Shown here in pieces: positions 7,451 to 16,435 of a stretch of 64,000 nucleotides of DNA. Within the stretch, counting starts at the first letter, position 1. Every line of letters begins with the position of its first letter. The DNA lies in the NCBI GenBank assembly GCA_002345575.1, contig DDVX01000008.1, forward strand, positions 53,695 to 117,694. The letters are read 5' to 3'. The notes below the pieces were generated by a model, which ran no database searches, was not told the DNA's origin, and worked only from the letters and a program-made list of their open reading frames with translations. This DNA is from Stutzerimonas stutzeri (GTDB lineage: Bacteria; Pseudomonadota; Gammaproteobacteria; Pseudomonadales; Pseudomonadaceae). The translations under genes were made by a program, and so were the position numbers.

Positions 7451-8569
7451 ATGCGCGACAAGGTGAGCGGTGCTCGGCGCTGGGTAGTGAAGATCGGCAG
7501 TGCGTTGCTGACGGCCGATGGGCGTGGCCTCGATCAGGCGGCGATGGCGGTCTGGGTTGACCAGATGGTTGCGCTGCGTGAGGCCGGTGTCGAGCTGGTG
7601 CTGGTTTCTTCCGGTGCTGTCGCTGCCGGCATGAGCCGCCTTGGCTGGGGTGCTCGCCCCAGGGCTGTGCATGAATTGCAGGCTGCGGCCGCTGTAGGGC
7701 AGATGGGGCTGATTCGGGCTTGGGAAGCAAGCTTCGCTCGCTGCGATCAGCAAACCGCACAGATCCTCGTCACCCATGACGACCTCTCCGACCGCAAGCG
7801 TTACCTCAATGCGCGCAGCACCTTGCGCACCTTGCTCGATCTGGATGTCGTGCCGGTCATCAACGAGAACGATACCGTTGTCACCGACGAAATCCGTTTT
7901 GGTGACAACGATACGCTGGCGGCGCTGATTGCCAACCTGGTCGAGGCTGATCTGCTGGTGATCCTCACCGACCGTGACGGCATGTTCGATGCTGATCCGC
8001 GCAGCAATCCGGATGCTAATCTCATTAGCGAGGCGCGCGCCGACGATCCGCTGCTCGATACCGTGGCGGGCGGAACCGGTGGCGCGTTGGGGCGTGGTGG
8101 GATGCAGACCAAGCTGCGCGCAGCGAGGCTGGCGGCGCGCTCCGGCGCCCATACCGTGATCGTTGGTGGGCGTATCGAGCAGGTGCTGGCACGGCTAAAG
8201 ACTGGCGAGCGACTGGGCACTCTGTTGACGCCCGAGTGCAGTCGTCATGCGGCGCGCAAGCAGTGGCTGGCCGGTCATTTGCAGACGCGCGGCACCGTAA
8301 CTCTGGATGCCGGTGCAGTGCAGGCGCTGAAGCGGGGCAACTGCAGTCTGCTGCCGGTAGGTGTCAGGGCGGCCCAAGGCGGTTTTCGTCGTGGTGAAAT
8401 GGTGGTCTGTGTGGGGCCTGACGGACAGGAGGTTGCGCGCGGGCTGGCCAACTACAGCGTTGCTGAGACGCGGCGCATTCTCGGGCGGCCATCTGATGAA
8501 ATCGAAAAGCTCCTCGGCTATGTCGACGAGCCAGAGCTGATCCATCGCGACAATATGATTCTTGTCTGA
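7451..8569 (+). CDS. proB: Glutamate 5-kinase
   Basis: ProB phosphorylates glutamate at the gamma carboxyl in the first step of proline synthesis and is feedback inhibited by proline. The 372-residue protein has an amino acid kinase domain, with VVKIGSALL near residue 12, SSGAVAAG, INENDTVVTDE and GGMQTKLRAA. A C-terminal PUA domain follows from about residue 280. This two-domain form matches E. coli ProB. It lies about 100 nt after obg in the same direction. Confidence 0.96.
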   Translation: MRDKVSGARRWVVKIGSALLTADGRGLDQAAMAVWVDQMVALREAGVELVLVSSGAVAAGMSRLGWGARPRAVHELQAAAAVGQMGLIRAWEASFARCDQQTAQILVTHDDLSDRKRYLNARSTLRTLLDLDVVPVINENDTVVTDEIRFGDNDTLAALIANLVEADLLVILTDRDGMFDADPRSNPDANLISEARADDPLLDTVAGGTGGALGRGGMQTKLRAARLAARSGAHTVIVGGRIEQVLARLKTGERLGTLLTPECSRHAARKQWLAGHLQTRGTVTLDAGAVQALKRGNCSLLPVGVRAAQGGFRRGEMVVCVGPDGQEVARGLANYSVAETRRILGRPSDEIEKLLGYVDEPELIHRDNMILV

Positions 8570-8579
8570 GGTGTCTGCT

Positions 8580-9044
8580 ATGCGTGCGATGACCATCGCG
8601 TTAGTGTTGGGCCTGGCAGCGCCGGCTCTAGCGACTGCCGAGGAAATCGGCGCCGTCGATACGGTATTCAAATGGCTCGGGCCGAATCACAAGATTGTGG
8701 TCGAGGCGTTCGATGACCCGGAAGTCGATGGGGTGACCTGTTATCTCTCGCGTGCCAGGACGGGTGGTATCAAAGGTGGGCTAGGGTTGGCCGAGGATCG
8801 GGCCGAGGCTTCCATTGCCTGTCGGCAGGTGGGGCCAATTCGCATTAATGAAAAGCTGAAGGACGGCGAGGTGGTGTTCAAGGAGCGTACCTCGCTGGTC
8901 TTCAAAACCATGCAGGTCGTGCGCTTCTTCGACGAGGCGCGCAATACGCTGGTTTACCTGGTCTACAGTGATCGCATCATCGAGGGCAGCCCACAGAATG
9001 CCGTGACGGCGATCCCGATCCTGCCTTGGCCGGTTGCGCAATAA
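8580..9044 (+). CDS. CreA family periplasmic protein
   Basis: This 154-residue protein has an N-terminal signal peptide (MRAMTIALVLGLAAPALATA, cleavage near residue 20). The rest is the CreA domain, with EVDGVTCYLSRARTGGIKGGLGLAEDR and a region around ACRQVGPI. CreA proteins are conserved periplasmic proteins of unknown biochemical role. The ATG at 8580 has GAGGTG upstream; a start at 8562 would spoil the signal peptide. It follows proB by 10 nt and is probably co-transcribed. The PAO1 counterpart at this position is PA4564. Confidence 0.85.
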   Translation: MRAMTIALVLGLAAPALATAEEIGAVDTVFKWLGPNHKIVVEAFDDPEVDGVTCYLSRARTGGIKGGLGLAEDRAEASIACRQVGPIRINEKLKDGEVVFKERTSLVFKTMQVVRFFDEARNTLVYLVYSDRIIEGSPQNAVTAIPILPWPVAQ

Positions 9045-9078
9045 CGGGACGTTGCTCGTTCAGGTGTCGTGCGATTCC

Positions 9079-9103
9079 ATTCGCGGGCATGGCCCGCTCC
9101 CAC
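9079..9103. repeat. REP-like sequence
   Basis: ATTCGCGGGCATGGCCCGC followed by TCCCAC is a typical Pseudomonas extragenic palindrome with a GCGGGC-ATG-GCCCGC stem. A near-identical copy is at 38144-38169. It lies just after the CreA-family gene. Confidence 0.7.
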
Positions 9104-9228
9104 GAGGCTGAGTCGCTGTGTGGGTGGCTTTGAGCTCTGTAAGCCTTTTCTTCCTTCGCAGTTGAAGTCGTTCCTTCAAGTAGCTTTGCACCGCGGGTGC
9201 TCGGAATGTCCGGCTGGAAGATGGCCAC

Positions 9229-9257
9229 AAAAAAACCGGCACTAGGCCGGTTTTTTT
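9229..9257 (-). terminator. Bidirectional rho-independent terminator (rpsT / CreA-family gene)
   Basis: A run of A, the stem ACCGGC/GCCGGT with a short loop, and a run of T make a symmetric terminator 16 nt beyond the rpsT stop. It can end transcripts from both sides of this convergent pair. Confidence 0.88.
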
Positions 9258-9272
9258 ACAAGAACGTTCAGC

Positions 9273-9551
9273 TTAAGCTGCAGCAGCTTCGCCGAGGGCC
9301 TTGATGTGGCCATTCAGGCGGCTCTTGTGGCGAGCGGCCTTGTTCTTGTGAATAACGCCTTTGTCGGCCATACGGTCGATTACCGGCACGGCTGCAACGT
9401 AAGCAGTACGAGCTTTTTCCAGATCTTTTGCATCCAGGGCCTTGACCACATTCTTGATGTAGGTGCGGACCATGGAGCGCAGGCTGGCGTTGTGGCTGCG
9501 ACGCTTCTCAGCCTGAATTGCGCGTTTTTTGGCGGAAGGGCTGTTGGCCAC
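9273..9551 (-). CDS. rpsT: 30S ribosomal protein S20
   Basis: S20 is a helical primary binder of 16S rRNA. The protein has 92 residues. Homology begins at ANSPSAKKRAIQAEKRR, and the only suitable start is GTG at 9551, with GAGGAG about 7 nt upstream. Basic helices containing RSMVRTYIKNV and HKNKAARHKSRLN are conserved. It is transcribed alone, divergent from murJ and closed by a terminator at 9229-9257. The GTG start may limit its translation. Confidence 0.95.
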   Translation of the reverse strand: MANSPSAKKRAIQAEKRRSHNASLRSMVRTYIKNVVKALDAKDLEKARTAYVAAVPVIDRMADKGVIHKNKAARHKSRLNGHIKALGEAAAA

Positions 9552-9765
9552 CGTCGAACTCCTCGAAAACGTGGGATTACAAAGCAAATAAGGCCGCGAA
9601 TCATGCCGATGTGGCAGAAGCTTGTCAAGCCTGTTTGGATTCTCTGAATGCTGGTCGGACAGAAGGGCTGTCGTTAAACTCGCGGCCTTGCTCGGGGTCG
9701 TAACTGGCCGTCGATCGATGCCAAAGTGACTAACCGGAACAATGCTGCAATTCCAGGGAAAACAG

Positions 9766-11313
9766 ATGTCCGAAAAAACCGGAAAAGGCGGATTGCTGCG
9801 TTCAAGTGCGGTAGTCAGCGTCATGACGCTGCTGTCCCGCGTGCTGGGTATGGTACGCGATATGGTGGTGGCCAGCTACTTCGGTTCCGGCGCGGCGGCG
9901 GATGCGTTCTTCATTGCGTTCAAAATTCCCAACTTTCTGCGTCGTCTGTTTGCTGAGGGTGCCTTCGCCCAGGCATTCGTGCCGGTGCTATCGGAATACC
10001 GCACCAAAAGAACCCAGCTGGAAGTAAAGCTGCTGGTCGACCGGACGGCCGGCATGCTCGGCCTGATCCTGACTGGTATCACTGCGCTGGGTGTGCTCGG
10101 CTCACCCTATCTGGTGATGCTGTTCGCACCGGGCTTTCATGGTGAGCCGGCCAAATTGCAGCTGGCCGGTGAACTGCTGCGTATCACCTTTCCCTATCTG
10201 TTGCTGATTTCCCTCACTGCCTTTACTTCGGGCGTGCTCAATACCTACGGGCGCTTCGCGGTGCCGGGCTTCACGCCAGTGCTGCTCAATGTGAGCATGA
10301 TCATGTCGGCGGTGTTCCTGACGCCTTATTTCGAGCAGCCGATCATGGCGCTGGCCTGGGGCGTTTTCATCGCGGGCTTCGCTCAGCTGGCGTTCCAGCT
10401 GCCGTTCGTCGCCAGGCTGGGGCTGCTGCCGCGCCCTCGAGTCAAATTCGGCGACGAAGGCGTTCGGCGCATCATGCTGCTGATGGTGCCGGCGCTGTTC
10501 GGGGTTTCGGTCAGCCAGATCAACCTGCTGCTCGATACCGTCTTGGCGTCCTTTCTGCAGACTGGCAGTGTGTCCTGGCTGTATTACGCCGATCGGCTTT
10601 CGGAGCTGCCGCTGGGTGCTTTCGGTATCGCCATCGGTACGGTGATTCTGCCCAGCCTGTCGCGTCAGCATGCCGGTGATGATCCCAAGGCCTTTTCCAA
10701 TACGCTCAACTGGGCGCTGCGTATGGTGCTGCTGGCTGGCGTGCCGGCGGCGCTGGCGCTGGGGATTCTGGCCGAGCCGCTGATTGCCAGCCTGTTCTTC
10801 TATGGCGCCATGACTCAGGAGGCGGTGATGCAGTCTGCCCGTGCGCTTGAGGCTTATTCGCTGGGCGTGCTGGCATTCATGTTGATCAAGGTGCTGGCTC
10901 CTGGGTTCTTTGCGCGCCAGGATCTGAAGACGCCGGTGCGGGTGGCGATCATCTGCATGGTGGCCAATATGGTGATGAACCTGGTCCTGATCTGGCCACT
11001 CAAGCATGTCGGGCTGGCGCTGGCGACCTCGCTGTCGTCCATGCTCAATGCCGGACTGTTGTTCTGGGGGCTGTACAAAATTGGCGTGTTCCAGCTCGCG
11101 CCGGGCTGGGGGGTGTTCCTGCTGCGATTGTTCGGCGCATGTGCGGCGATGGTTGCGGTGGTCTGGTGGTTGAACGTGCCGTCTGTCGAGTGGTTTGACT
11201 GGGATTGGCAGCAGCGGGCGTTGCGATTGGGTCTGCTGGTTGTGGCAGGGATTGCGGCTTTCGTTGCGGCGCTGGGGTTACTTGGCTTGCGGCCAAGGCA
11301 TTTGCGTCATTGA
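9766..11313 (+). CDS. murJ: Lipid II flippase MurJ (MviN)
   Basis: MurJ moves lipid-linked peptidoglycan precursor across the inner membrane. The 516-residue protein has about 14 predicted membrane helices and the MviN opening (LLRSSAVVSVMTLLSRVLGM, then VRD). An amphipathic RRLFAEGAFAQAFVPVL segment follows. The ATG at 9766 has AGGG upstream and gives the usual MSEKTG-like start; an in-frame ATG at 9742 lacks a ribosome site. It is divergent from rpsT, as in related genomes. Confidence 0.95.
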   Translation: MSEKTGKGGLLRSSAVVSVMTLLSRVLGMVRDMVVASYFGSGAAADAFFIAFKIPNFLRRLFAEGAFAQAFVPVLSEYRTKRTQLEVKLLVDRTAGMLGLILTGITALGVLGSPYLVMLFAPGFHGEPAKLQLAGELLRITFPYLLLISLTAFTSGVLNTYGRFAVPGFTPVLLNVSMIMSAVFLTPYFEQPIMALAWGVFIAGFAQLAFQLPFVARLGLLPRPRVKFGDEGVRRIMLLMVPALFGVSVSQINLLLDTVLASFLQTGSVSWLYYADRLSELPLGAFGIAIGTVILPSLSRQHAGDDPKAFSNTLNWALRMVLLAGVPAALALGILAEPLIASLFFYGAMTQEAVMQSARALEAYSLGVLAFMLIKVLAPGFFARQDLKTPVRVAIICMVANMVMNLVLIWPLKHVGLALATSLSSMLNAGLLFWGLYKIGVFQLAPGWGVFLLRLFGACAAMVAVVWWLNVPSVEWFDWDWQQRALRLGLLVVAGIAAFVAALGLLGLRPRHLRH

Positions 11314-11319
11314 AGACTC

Positions 11320-11390
11320 GTAGGTGGATCGCGCTTCACCGATCCACCGGGCGGGGGCGGTGGACGTAAAAAGCGACGTCCACCCTACGG
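11320..11390. repeat. Two-hairpin GTAGGGTGGA repeat, copy 2
   Basis: It starts GTAGGTGGATCGCGCTTC, has a first hairpin GGATCG/CGATCC, and ends in a second hairpin GGTGGACGT/ACGTCCACC with CCACCCTACG. It begins 6 nt after the murJ stop and lies between murJ and the ribF promoter. Confidence 0.75.
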
Positions 11391-11443
11391 ATCAGTGTGC
11401 CGATCACATCTGCCAAACCTGTCCGGGATGCTCGCCACATGCG

Positions 11444-11449
11444 TATAAT
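11444..11449 (+). promoter_or_regulatory. -10 element TATAAT upstream of ribF
   Basis: A perfect TATAAT lies 29 nt before the ribF start. The expected -35 region (GTCCGG at 11421) is a poor match, so promoter strength is uncertain. It would serve the ribF-ileS-lspA-fkpB run. Confidence 0.5.
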
Positions 11450-11477
11450 CGGCCACTTTTCAAGCAAGAAGTGCGGT

Positions 11478-12428
11478 ATGCAGCTGGTTCGAGGTCTTCA
11501 TAACCTGCGGCCCCGGCATCGGGGATGCGTGGCCACCATCGGCAATTTCGACGGAGTGCATCGGGGGCATCAAGCCATCCTGAAGCGCTTGCGCGAGCGT
11601 GCGGCCGAATTGGGGCTGCCCAGCTGTGTGGTGATCTTCGAGCCGCAGCCCCGCGAATTCTTTACCCCAGACAAAGCACCTGCGCGGCTCACGCGGCTGC
11701 GCGAAAAGCTTTGCCTGCTGAGCGAGCAGGGCGTCGACCTGGTGCTGTGCCTGGCATTCAACCGACGCCTGCGTGAGCTCAGCGCCGCCGAGTTCGTGCA
11801 TGTCACGTTAGTGGAAGGGCTGGGCGTGCAGCATCTGGAGGTTGGCGACGACTTCCGTTTCGGCTGCGACCGCGCCGGAGATTTCGACTTCCTGCTCCAG
11901 GCCGGTGCCGTCGAGGGATTTACTGTTGAAGCCGCCAGAACTATCGAAGTGGATAGCGAGCGGGTCAGCAGCAGCCGCCTGCGGCAGACGCTGGCCAATG
12001 GCGATTTGCAGCTGGCGCAACGGCTGCTCGGCAGGCCGTTCAGCCTCACCGGGCGCGTTCTGCACGGGCAGAAACTAGGCCGCCAGCTGGGTGCGCCGAC
12101 GGCCAATATCCAGCTCAAACGCCGCAGCACGCCGCTCACGGGAGTGTTCACGGTCAGTACTGAGGTTGATGGCCAGGTTCATCTGGGCGTCGCCAATATC
12201 GGCATGCGGCCCACGGTGGAGAGCGATGGTAAGCCCCACCTTGAAGTGCATCTGCCGGACTACCAGGGCGATCTTTACGGGCGCCTGTTGTGCGTGACCT
12301 TTCACCAGAAGCTGCGTGACGAACAACGCTTCGCCTCCCTGGAGGCACTCAAGGCGGCGATCGATGCCGATATCGCAGCCACCCGCGAATACTGGCGGGC
12401 CACACCATTCACCACGAGCCAGGACTGA
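11478..12428 (+). CDS. ribF: Bifunctional riboflavin kinase / FAD synthetase
   Basis: RibF phosphorylates riboflavin to FMN and adenylates FMN to FAD. The 316-residue protein has an N-terminal nucleotidyltransferase domain (GNFDGVHRGHQAIL near residue 22, SSSRLR near 160) and a C-terminal kinase domain (GAPTANIQL with the PTAN motif, then GMRPTV and LEVHLPDY). The ATG at 11478 is just before MQLVRGLHNL, the usual start. It is separated from ileS by a single base, so the two are translationally linked. Confidence 0.96.
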   Translation: MQLVRGLHNLRPRHRGCVATIGNFDGVHRGHQAILKRLRERAAELGLPSCVVIFEPQPREFFTPDKAPARLTRLREKLCLLSEQGVDLVLCLAFNRRLRELSAAEFVHVTLVEGLGVQHLEVGDDFRFGCDRAGDFDFLLQAGAVEGFTVEAARTIEVDSERVSSSRLRQTLANGDLQLAQRLLGRPFSLTGRVLHGQKLGRQLGAPTANIQLKRRSTPLTGVFTVSTEVDGQVHLGVANIGMRPTVESDGKPHLEVHLPDYQGDLYGRLLCVTFHQKLRDEQRFASLEALKAAIDADIAATREYWRATPFTTSQD

Positions 12429-12429
12429 A

Positions 12430-15261
12430 ATGACCGATTACAAAGCGACCCTCAATCTGCCGTCCACGGCGTTTCCGATGAAGGCCGGTCTGCCACAGCG
12501 CGAGCCGGAGATTCTGCAGCGCTGGAACAGCATCGACCTGTACGGGAAGCTGCGGAAGATCGGCGAAGGTCGTCCGAAGTTTGTCCTGCATGACGGCCCG
12601 CCCTACGCCAACGGCAATATCCACATTGGCCACGCGGTGAACAAGGTGATCAAGGACATGATTGTCCGCTCGTGCACCCTGGCCGGTTTCGACGCACCCT
12701 ATGTGCCGGGTTGGGACTGCCATGGTCTGCCCATCGAACACAAGGTCGAGACTACTTTCGGCAAGAACCAGCCGGCGGACCTGACCCGCGAGCGCTGCCG
12801 TGCCTACGCCGCCGAGCAGATCGAAGGGCAGAAGGCCGATTTCATCCGCCTCGGCGTATTGGGAGAGTGGGACAACCCTTACAAGACCATGGACTTTGCC
12901 AACGAGGCCGGACAAATCCGTGCCCTGGCGAAGATGGTTGAGGGCGGTTTCGTCTTCAAGGGTCTGAAGCCGGTGAACTGGTGCTTCGATTGCGGCTCGG
13001 CCCTGGCCGAGGCAGAAGTCGAGTATCAGGACAAGAAGTCCGATGCCATCGACGTAGCCTTTGAAGTTGAAGATGCCGACAAGCTCGCCGCCGCCTTCGG
13101 TGTTGCCAGCCTGCCCAAGCCGGCCAGCATCGTTATCTGGACCACCACGCCCTGGACCATTCCGGCCAACCAGGCGCTCAACGTCCATCCTGATTTCATC
13201 TACGCCTTGGTCGATACCGGTGACAAGCTGCTGGTGCTGGCCGAGGAACTGGTCGAGTCCAGTCTGCAGCGCTACGGCATGTCCGGTGAAATCATCGCCC
13301 GTTGCGAAGGCAGCGCGCTCGACCTGATCCGCTTCCGCCATCCGTTCTACGAGCGCTTCTCGCCGGTGTACCTGGCCGAGTACGTGGAAACTGGCGCCGG
13401 CACTGGCATCGTTCACTCGTCCCCTGCCTATGGCGAAGACGACTTCCGCACCTGCAAGCACTACGGCATGGAAAACGACGATATCCTCAGTCCGGTGCAG
13501 AGCCACGGCGTCTATGTGTCGGACCTGCCGTTCTTCGGCGGCCAGTTCATCTGGAAGGCCAACCCGGCCATCGTCGAGAAGCTGCGTGAAGTCGGTGCCT
13601 TGCTCAAGCACGAAGCCATTCAGCACAGCTACATGCATTGCTGGCGTCACAAGACACCATTGATCTACCGCGCCACCGCGCAGTGGTTTGTCGGCATGGA
13701 CAAGGTTGTCAGTGACGGCAGCTCCCTGCGCCGCCGTGCGCTGGATGCCATCGAGCAGACCCAGTTCGTCCCGGCCTGGGGCCAGGCGCGTTTGCACGGC
13801 ATGATCGCCGGCCGCCCTGACTGGTGCATCTCGCGCCAGCGCAACTGGGGCGTGCCGATTCCGTTCTTCCTGCACAAGGAAAGCGGTGAGCTGCATCCAC
13901 GTACCGTCGAGCTGATCGAGCAAGTCGCCCAACGTGTAGAGCAGGCGGGCATCGAAGCCTGGTTCAAGCTGGATGCCGCGGAGCTGCTGGGTGCCGAGGC
14001 CGAGCAGTACGAAAAGATCAACGACACTCTCGACGTCTGGTTTGACTCTGGCACCACTCACTGGCACGTGATGCGCGGCTCGCACCCCATGGGCCATGAT
14101 GAAGGTCCGCGTGCCGATCTCTATCTGGAAGGCTCCGACCAGCACCGCGGCTGGTTCCATTCCTCGCTGCTGACCGGCGCGGCCATCGACGGCCACGCGC
14201 CGTATCGCGGCCTGCTGACCCACGGCTTCACCGTGGACGAGAACGGCCGCAAGATGTCCAAGTCTCTGGGCAACGTCATCGCTCCGCAGGAAATCACCGA
14301 CAGCATGGGCGCGGACATCCTGCGTCTGTGGGTCTCGGCTACCGATTACTCGGGCGAGATGGCTGTTTCCAAGCAGATCCTGCAGCGCAGCGCGGATGCC
14401 TACCGGCGGATTCGTAATACCGCGCGCTTCCTGCTCTCCAATCTCGACGGCTTCGATCCGACGCAGCATTTGGTGCCCAGCGACCAGCTGATCGCCCTGG
14501 ATCGCTGGGCCATCGACCGCGCGCTGCTGCTGCAGCGCGAAATCGAGGAAGCCTACGGCACTTACAAGTTCTGGAACGTCTACCAGAAGGTGCACAACTT
14601 CTGCGTGCAGGAACTGGGCGGCTTCTACCTCGATATCATCAAGGACCGCCAATACACCACTGGCGCCGACAGCCTGCCGCGTCGCTCCTGCCAGACTGCG
14701 CTTTACCACATCGCCGAGGCGCTGGTGCGCTGGATCGCGCCAATCTTGGCCTTCACTGCCGAGGAAATCTGGCAGTACCTGCCAGGCGAGCGCAACGAGT
14801 CGGTGATGCTCAACACCTGGTACGAAGGCTTGGCCGAGCTGCCGCAGGATGCCGAGCTGGATCGCGCCTTCTGGGAGCAGGTCATGGCGGTCAAGGCTGC
14901 CGTGAACAAAGAATTGGAAGCCCAGCGCGCAGCCAAGACTCTTGGTGGCAACCTGCAGGCAGAAGTCACGCTGTATGCCGAAGAGTCGCTGGCGACTGCC
15001 TTGGCCAAACTCGGCAATGAACTGCGCTTCGTGTTGATCACTTCCGCAGTCGAAGTTGCGCCGCTGGCCCAGGCGCCTGCCGATGCGGTGGAGAGCGAAC
15101 TGGCTGGTCTGAAACTGCTTGTGAAGAAGACCGAACACGCCAAATGCGGACGCTGCTGGCATCACCTGCCGGACGTCGGCACCCATGCCGCGCACCCGGA
15201 AATCTGCGGTCGTTGCGTGGAGAACATCGAAGGTGCGGGCGAGGTGCGTCACCATGCGTGA
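12430..15261 (+). CDS. ileS: Isoleucyl-tRNA synthetase
   Basis: IleS charges tRNA-Ile and edits valine. The 943-residue class I enzyme carries HIGH at 65-68 and KMSKS at 608-612. The editing domain near 150-390 contains WTTTPWTIPANQA. The C-terminal zinc motif has paired cysteines in CGRCW and CGRC near residues 905-928. The length equals bacterial IleS of the mupirocin-sensitive type. The start at 12430 lies one base after ribF. It is followed by lspA, a classic ribF-ileS-lspA order. Confidence 0.98.
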   Translation: MTDYKATLNLPSTAFPMKAGLPQREPEILQRWNSIDLYGKLRKIGEGRPKFVLHDGPPYANGNIHIGHAVNKVIKDMIVRSCTLAGFDAPYVPGWDCHGLPIEHKVETTFGKNQPADLTRERCRAYAAEQIEGQKADFIRLGVLGEWDNPYKTMDFANEAGQIRALAKMVEGGFVFKGLKPVNWCFDCGSALAEAEVEYQDKKSDAIDVAFEVEDADKLAAAFGVASLPKPASIVIWTTTPWTIPANQALNVHPDFIYALVDTGDKLLVLAEELVESSLQRYGMSGEIIARCEGSALDLIRFRHPFYERFSPVYLAEYVETGAGTGIVHSSPAYGEDDFRTCKHYGMENDDILSPVQSHGVYVSDLPFFGGQFIWKANPAIVEKLREVGALLKHEAIQHSYMHCWRHKTPLIYRATAQWFVGMDKVVSDGSSLRRRALDAIEQTQFVPAWGQARLHGMIAGRPDWCISRQRNWGVPIPFFLHKESGELHPRTVELIEQVAQRVEQAGIEAWFKLDAAELLGAEAEQYEKINDTLDVWFDSGTTHWHVMRGSHPMGHDEGPRADLYLEGSDQHRGWFHSSLLTGAAIDGHAPYRGLLTHGFTVDENGRKMSKSLGNVIAPQEITDSMGADILRLWVSATDYSGEMAVSKQILQRSADAYRRIRNTARFLLSNLDGFDPTQHLVPSDQLIALDRWAIDRALLLQREIEEAYGTYKFWNVYQKVHNFCVQELGGFYLDIIKDRQYTTGADSLPRRSCQTALYHIAEALVRWIAPILAFTAEEIWQYLPGERNESVMLNTWYEGLAELPQDAELDRAFWEQVMAVKAAVNKELEAQRAAKTLGGNLQAEVTLYAEESLATALAKLGNELRFVLITSAVEVAPLAQAPADAVESELAGLKLLVKKTEHAKCGRCWHHLPDVGTHAAHPEICGRCVENIEGAGEVRHHA

Positions 15262-15294
15262 CGCTCTTGAGTGGTGTGGTGCTGGAGTCAGGCG

Positions 15295-15792
15295 ATGAGT
15301 GCGCGTTTCGGCAAGCTCACCTGGCTCTGGCTCAGTGTGCTGGTGATCGTTATCGATCAGATAACCAAGCACTGGTTCGAGGCCAATTTCAGCCTGTACC
15401 AGAAGGTCGATGTAATTCCCGATTACTTCGCCTGGACACTGGCCTACAACACTGGGGCGGCCTTCAGCTTCCTCGCCGACCATGGTGGCTGGCAGCGCTG
15501 GTTTTTCGCAGCCATCGCCATTGGCGTCAGCGTCGTACTGGTTGTCTGGATGAAGCGTCTAAAGGCCACTGAAACCTGGCTGGCCGTGGCGTTGGCGCTG
15601 GTGCTGGGTGGCGCTATTGGCAACCTCTACGACCGTGTGGTGTTGGGCCATGTGGTCGACTTCATTCTGGTGCATTGGCAGAACCGCTGGTATTTCCCAG
15701 CGTTCAACATCGCCGACAGCGCCATCACCGTCGGTGCCGTGATGCTGGCGCTGGACATGTTCAAAAGCGACAAGAGCGGAGAATCGGCATGA
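15295..15792 (+). CDS. lspA: Lipoprotein signal peptidase (signal peptidase II)
   Basis: LspA is the inner membrane aspartyl protease that removes signal peptides from diacylated prolipoproteins. The 165-residue protein has four membrane helices. The two catalytic Asp lie in GNLYDRV (near residue 117) and FNIADSAIT (near 139), and YNTGAAFS is a further family block. GGAG precedes the ATG at 15295. The stop overlaps the fkpB start by four bases (ATGA). Confidence 0.97.
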   Translation: MSARFGKLTWLWLSVLVIVIDQITKHWFEANFSLYQKVDVIPDYFAWTLAYNTGAAFSFLADHGGWQRWFFAAIAIGVSVVLVVWMKRLKATETWLAVALALVLGGAIGNLYDRVVLGHVVDFILVHWQNRWYFPAFNIADSAITVGAVMLALDMFKSDKSGESA

Positions 15793-16226
15793 CTGAACAG
15801 CGCATTGGGCCGGACAAGGAAGTCACCCTACATTTCGCGCTTGGCCTGGAAAACGGAGATGTGGTCGACAGCACCTTCGACAAGAAGCCTGCGACTTTCA
15901 AGGTCGGTGACGGCAATCTCCTGCCGGGCTTCGAGCAGCAGCTGTATGGCCTCAAGGCCGGCGACAAGCGCAGTCTGCAAGTCGCACCCGAGCAGGGCTT
16001 CGGCCAGCACAACCAACAAAACGTGCAGGTCATGCCGCGCAACCAGTTCGAAGGTATGGAGCTTTCTGAAGGCCTGCTGGTGATCTTCAACGATGCCGCC
16101 AAAGCCGAGCTGCCGGGGGTTGTAAAGGCCTTCGACGATCACCAGGTCACCGTCGACTTCAACCATCCACTGGCTGGCAAGGCACTGACCTTCGATGTCG
16201 AGATCATCGAAGTTAAAAGCGTCTGA
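15789..16226 (+). CDS. fkpB: FKBP-type peptidyl-prolyl isomerase (FkpB/SlpA-like)
   Basis: This is a 145-residue SlyD-class FKBP. It begins with GPDKEVTLHFALGLENGDVVDSTF and has an inserted-flap region around QVMPRNQFEG, as in SlyD, but lacks the His-rich tail. It is a cytoplasmic prolyl isomerase and chaperone with no signal peptide. Its start overlaps lspA by 4 bp, and it sits before ispH in the ileS-lspA-fkpB-ispH order shared with E. coli. The exact client proteins are unknown. Confidence 0.93.
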   Translation: MTEQRIGPDKEVTLHFALGLENGDVVDSTFDKKPATFKVGDGNLLPGFEQQLYGLKAGDKRSLQVAPEQGFGQHNQQNVQVMPRNQFEGMELSEGLLVIFNDAAKAELPGVVKAFDDHQVTVDFNHPLAGKALTFDVEIIEVKSV

Positions 16227-16230
16227 CCAT

Positions 16231-16300
16231 TGTAGGAGCGGGCGTGTCCGCAAGCTTTTGGCGCGGCATGCACCGATCGCGGACAAGTCCGCTCCCACAG
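16231..16300. repeat. REP pair (inverted GGAGCGGGC / GTCCGCTCCCAC ends)
   Basis: The element starts TGTAGGAGCGGGCGTGTCCG and ends GGACAAGTCCGCTCCCACAG, two REP units in opposite orientation around a short centre. It lies 5 nt after the fkpB stop and is followed directly by a GTAGGGTGGA element. Confidence 0.8.
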
Positions 16301-16314
16301 GCGCTTCGCAGACC

Positions 16315-16384
16315 GTAGGGTGGATCACGCTTCACCGATCCATCTAAGGCCTGTAGGGTGGCTCTGAAAATCAGTATCCACCTG
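16315..16384. repeat. GTAGGGTGGA repeat, copy 3 (degenerate double unit)
   Basis: GTAGGGTGGATCACGCTTCA with a GGAT/ATCC hairpin is followed by a second GTAGGGTGG and a closing TATCCACCTGC. The right half is diverged relative to the copies at 3600 and 51951. It occupies the gap before ispH. Confidence 0.65.
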
Positions 16385-16435
16385 CAGTCACATCTGTCAT
16401 TCATCCCGCGTGCCACGCGCATCGAGATAGCCATC

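Noticed and set aside
12409..15483. A 1024-codon open frame on the minus strand
   Set aside because: It is antisense to the clear ileS gene in a GC-rich genome, where long open antisense frames are common. Its translation shows no recognisable family.
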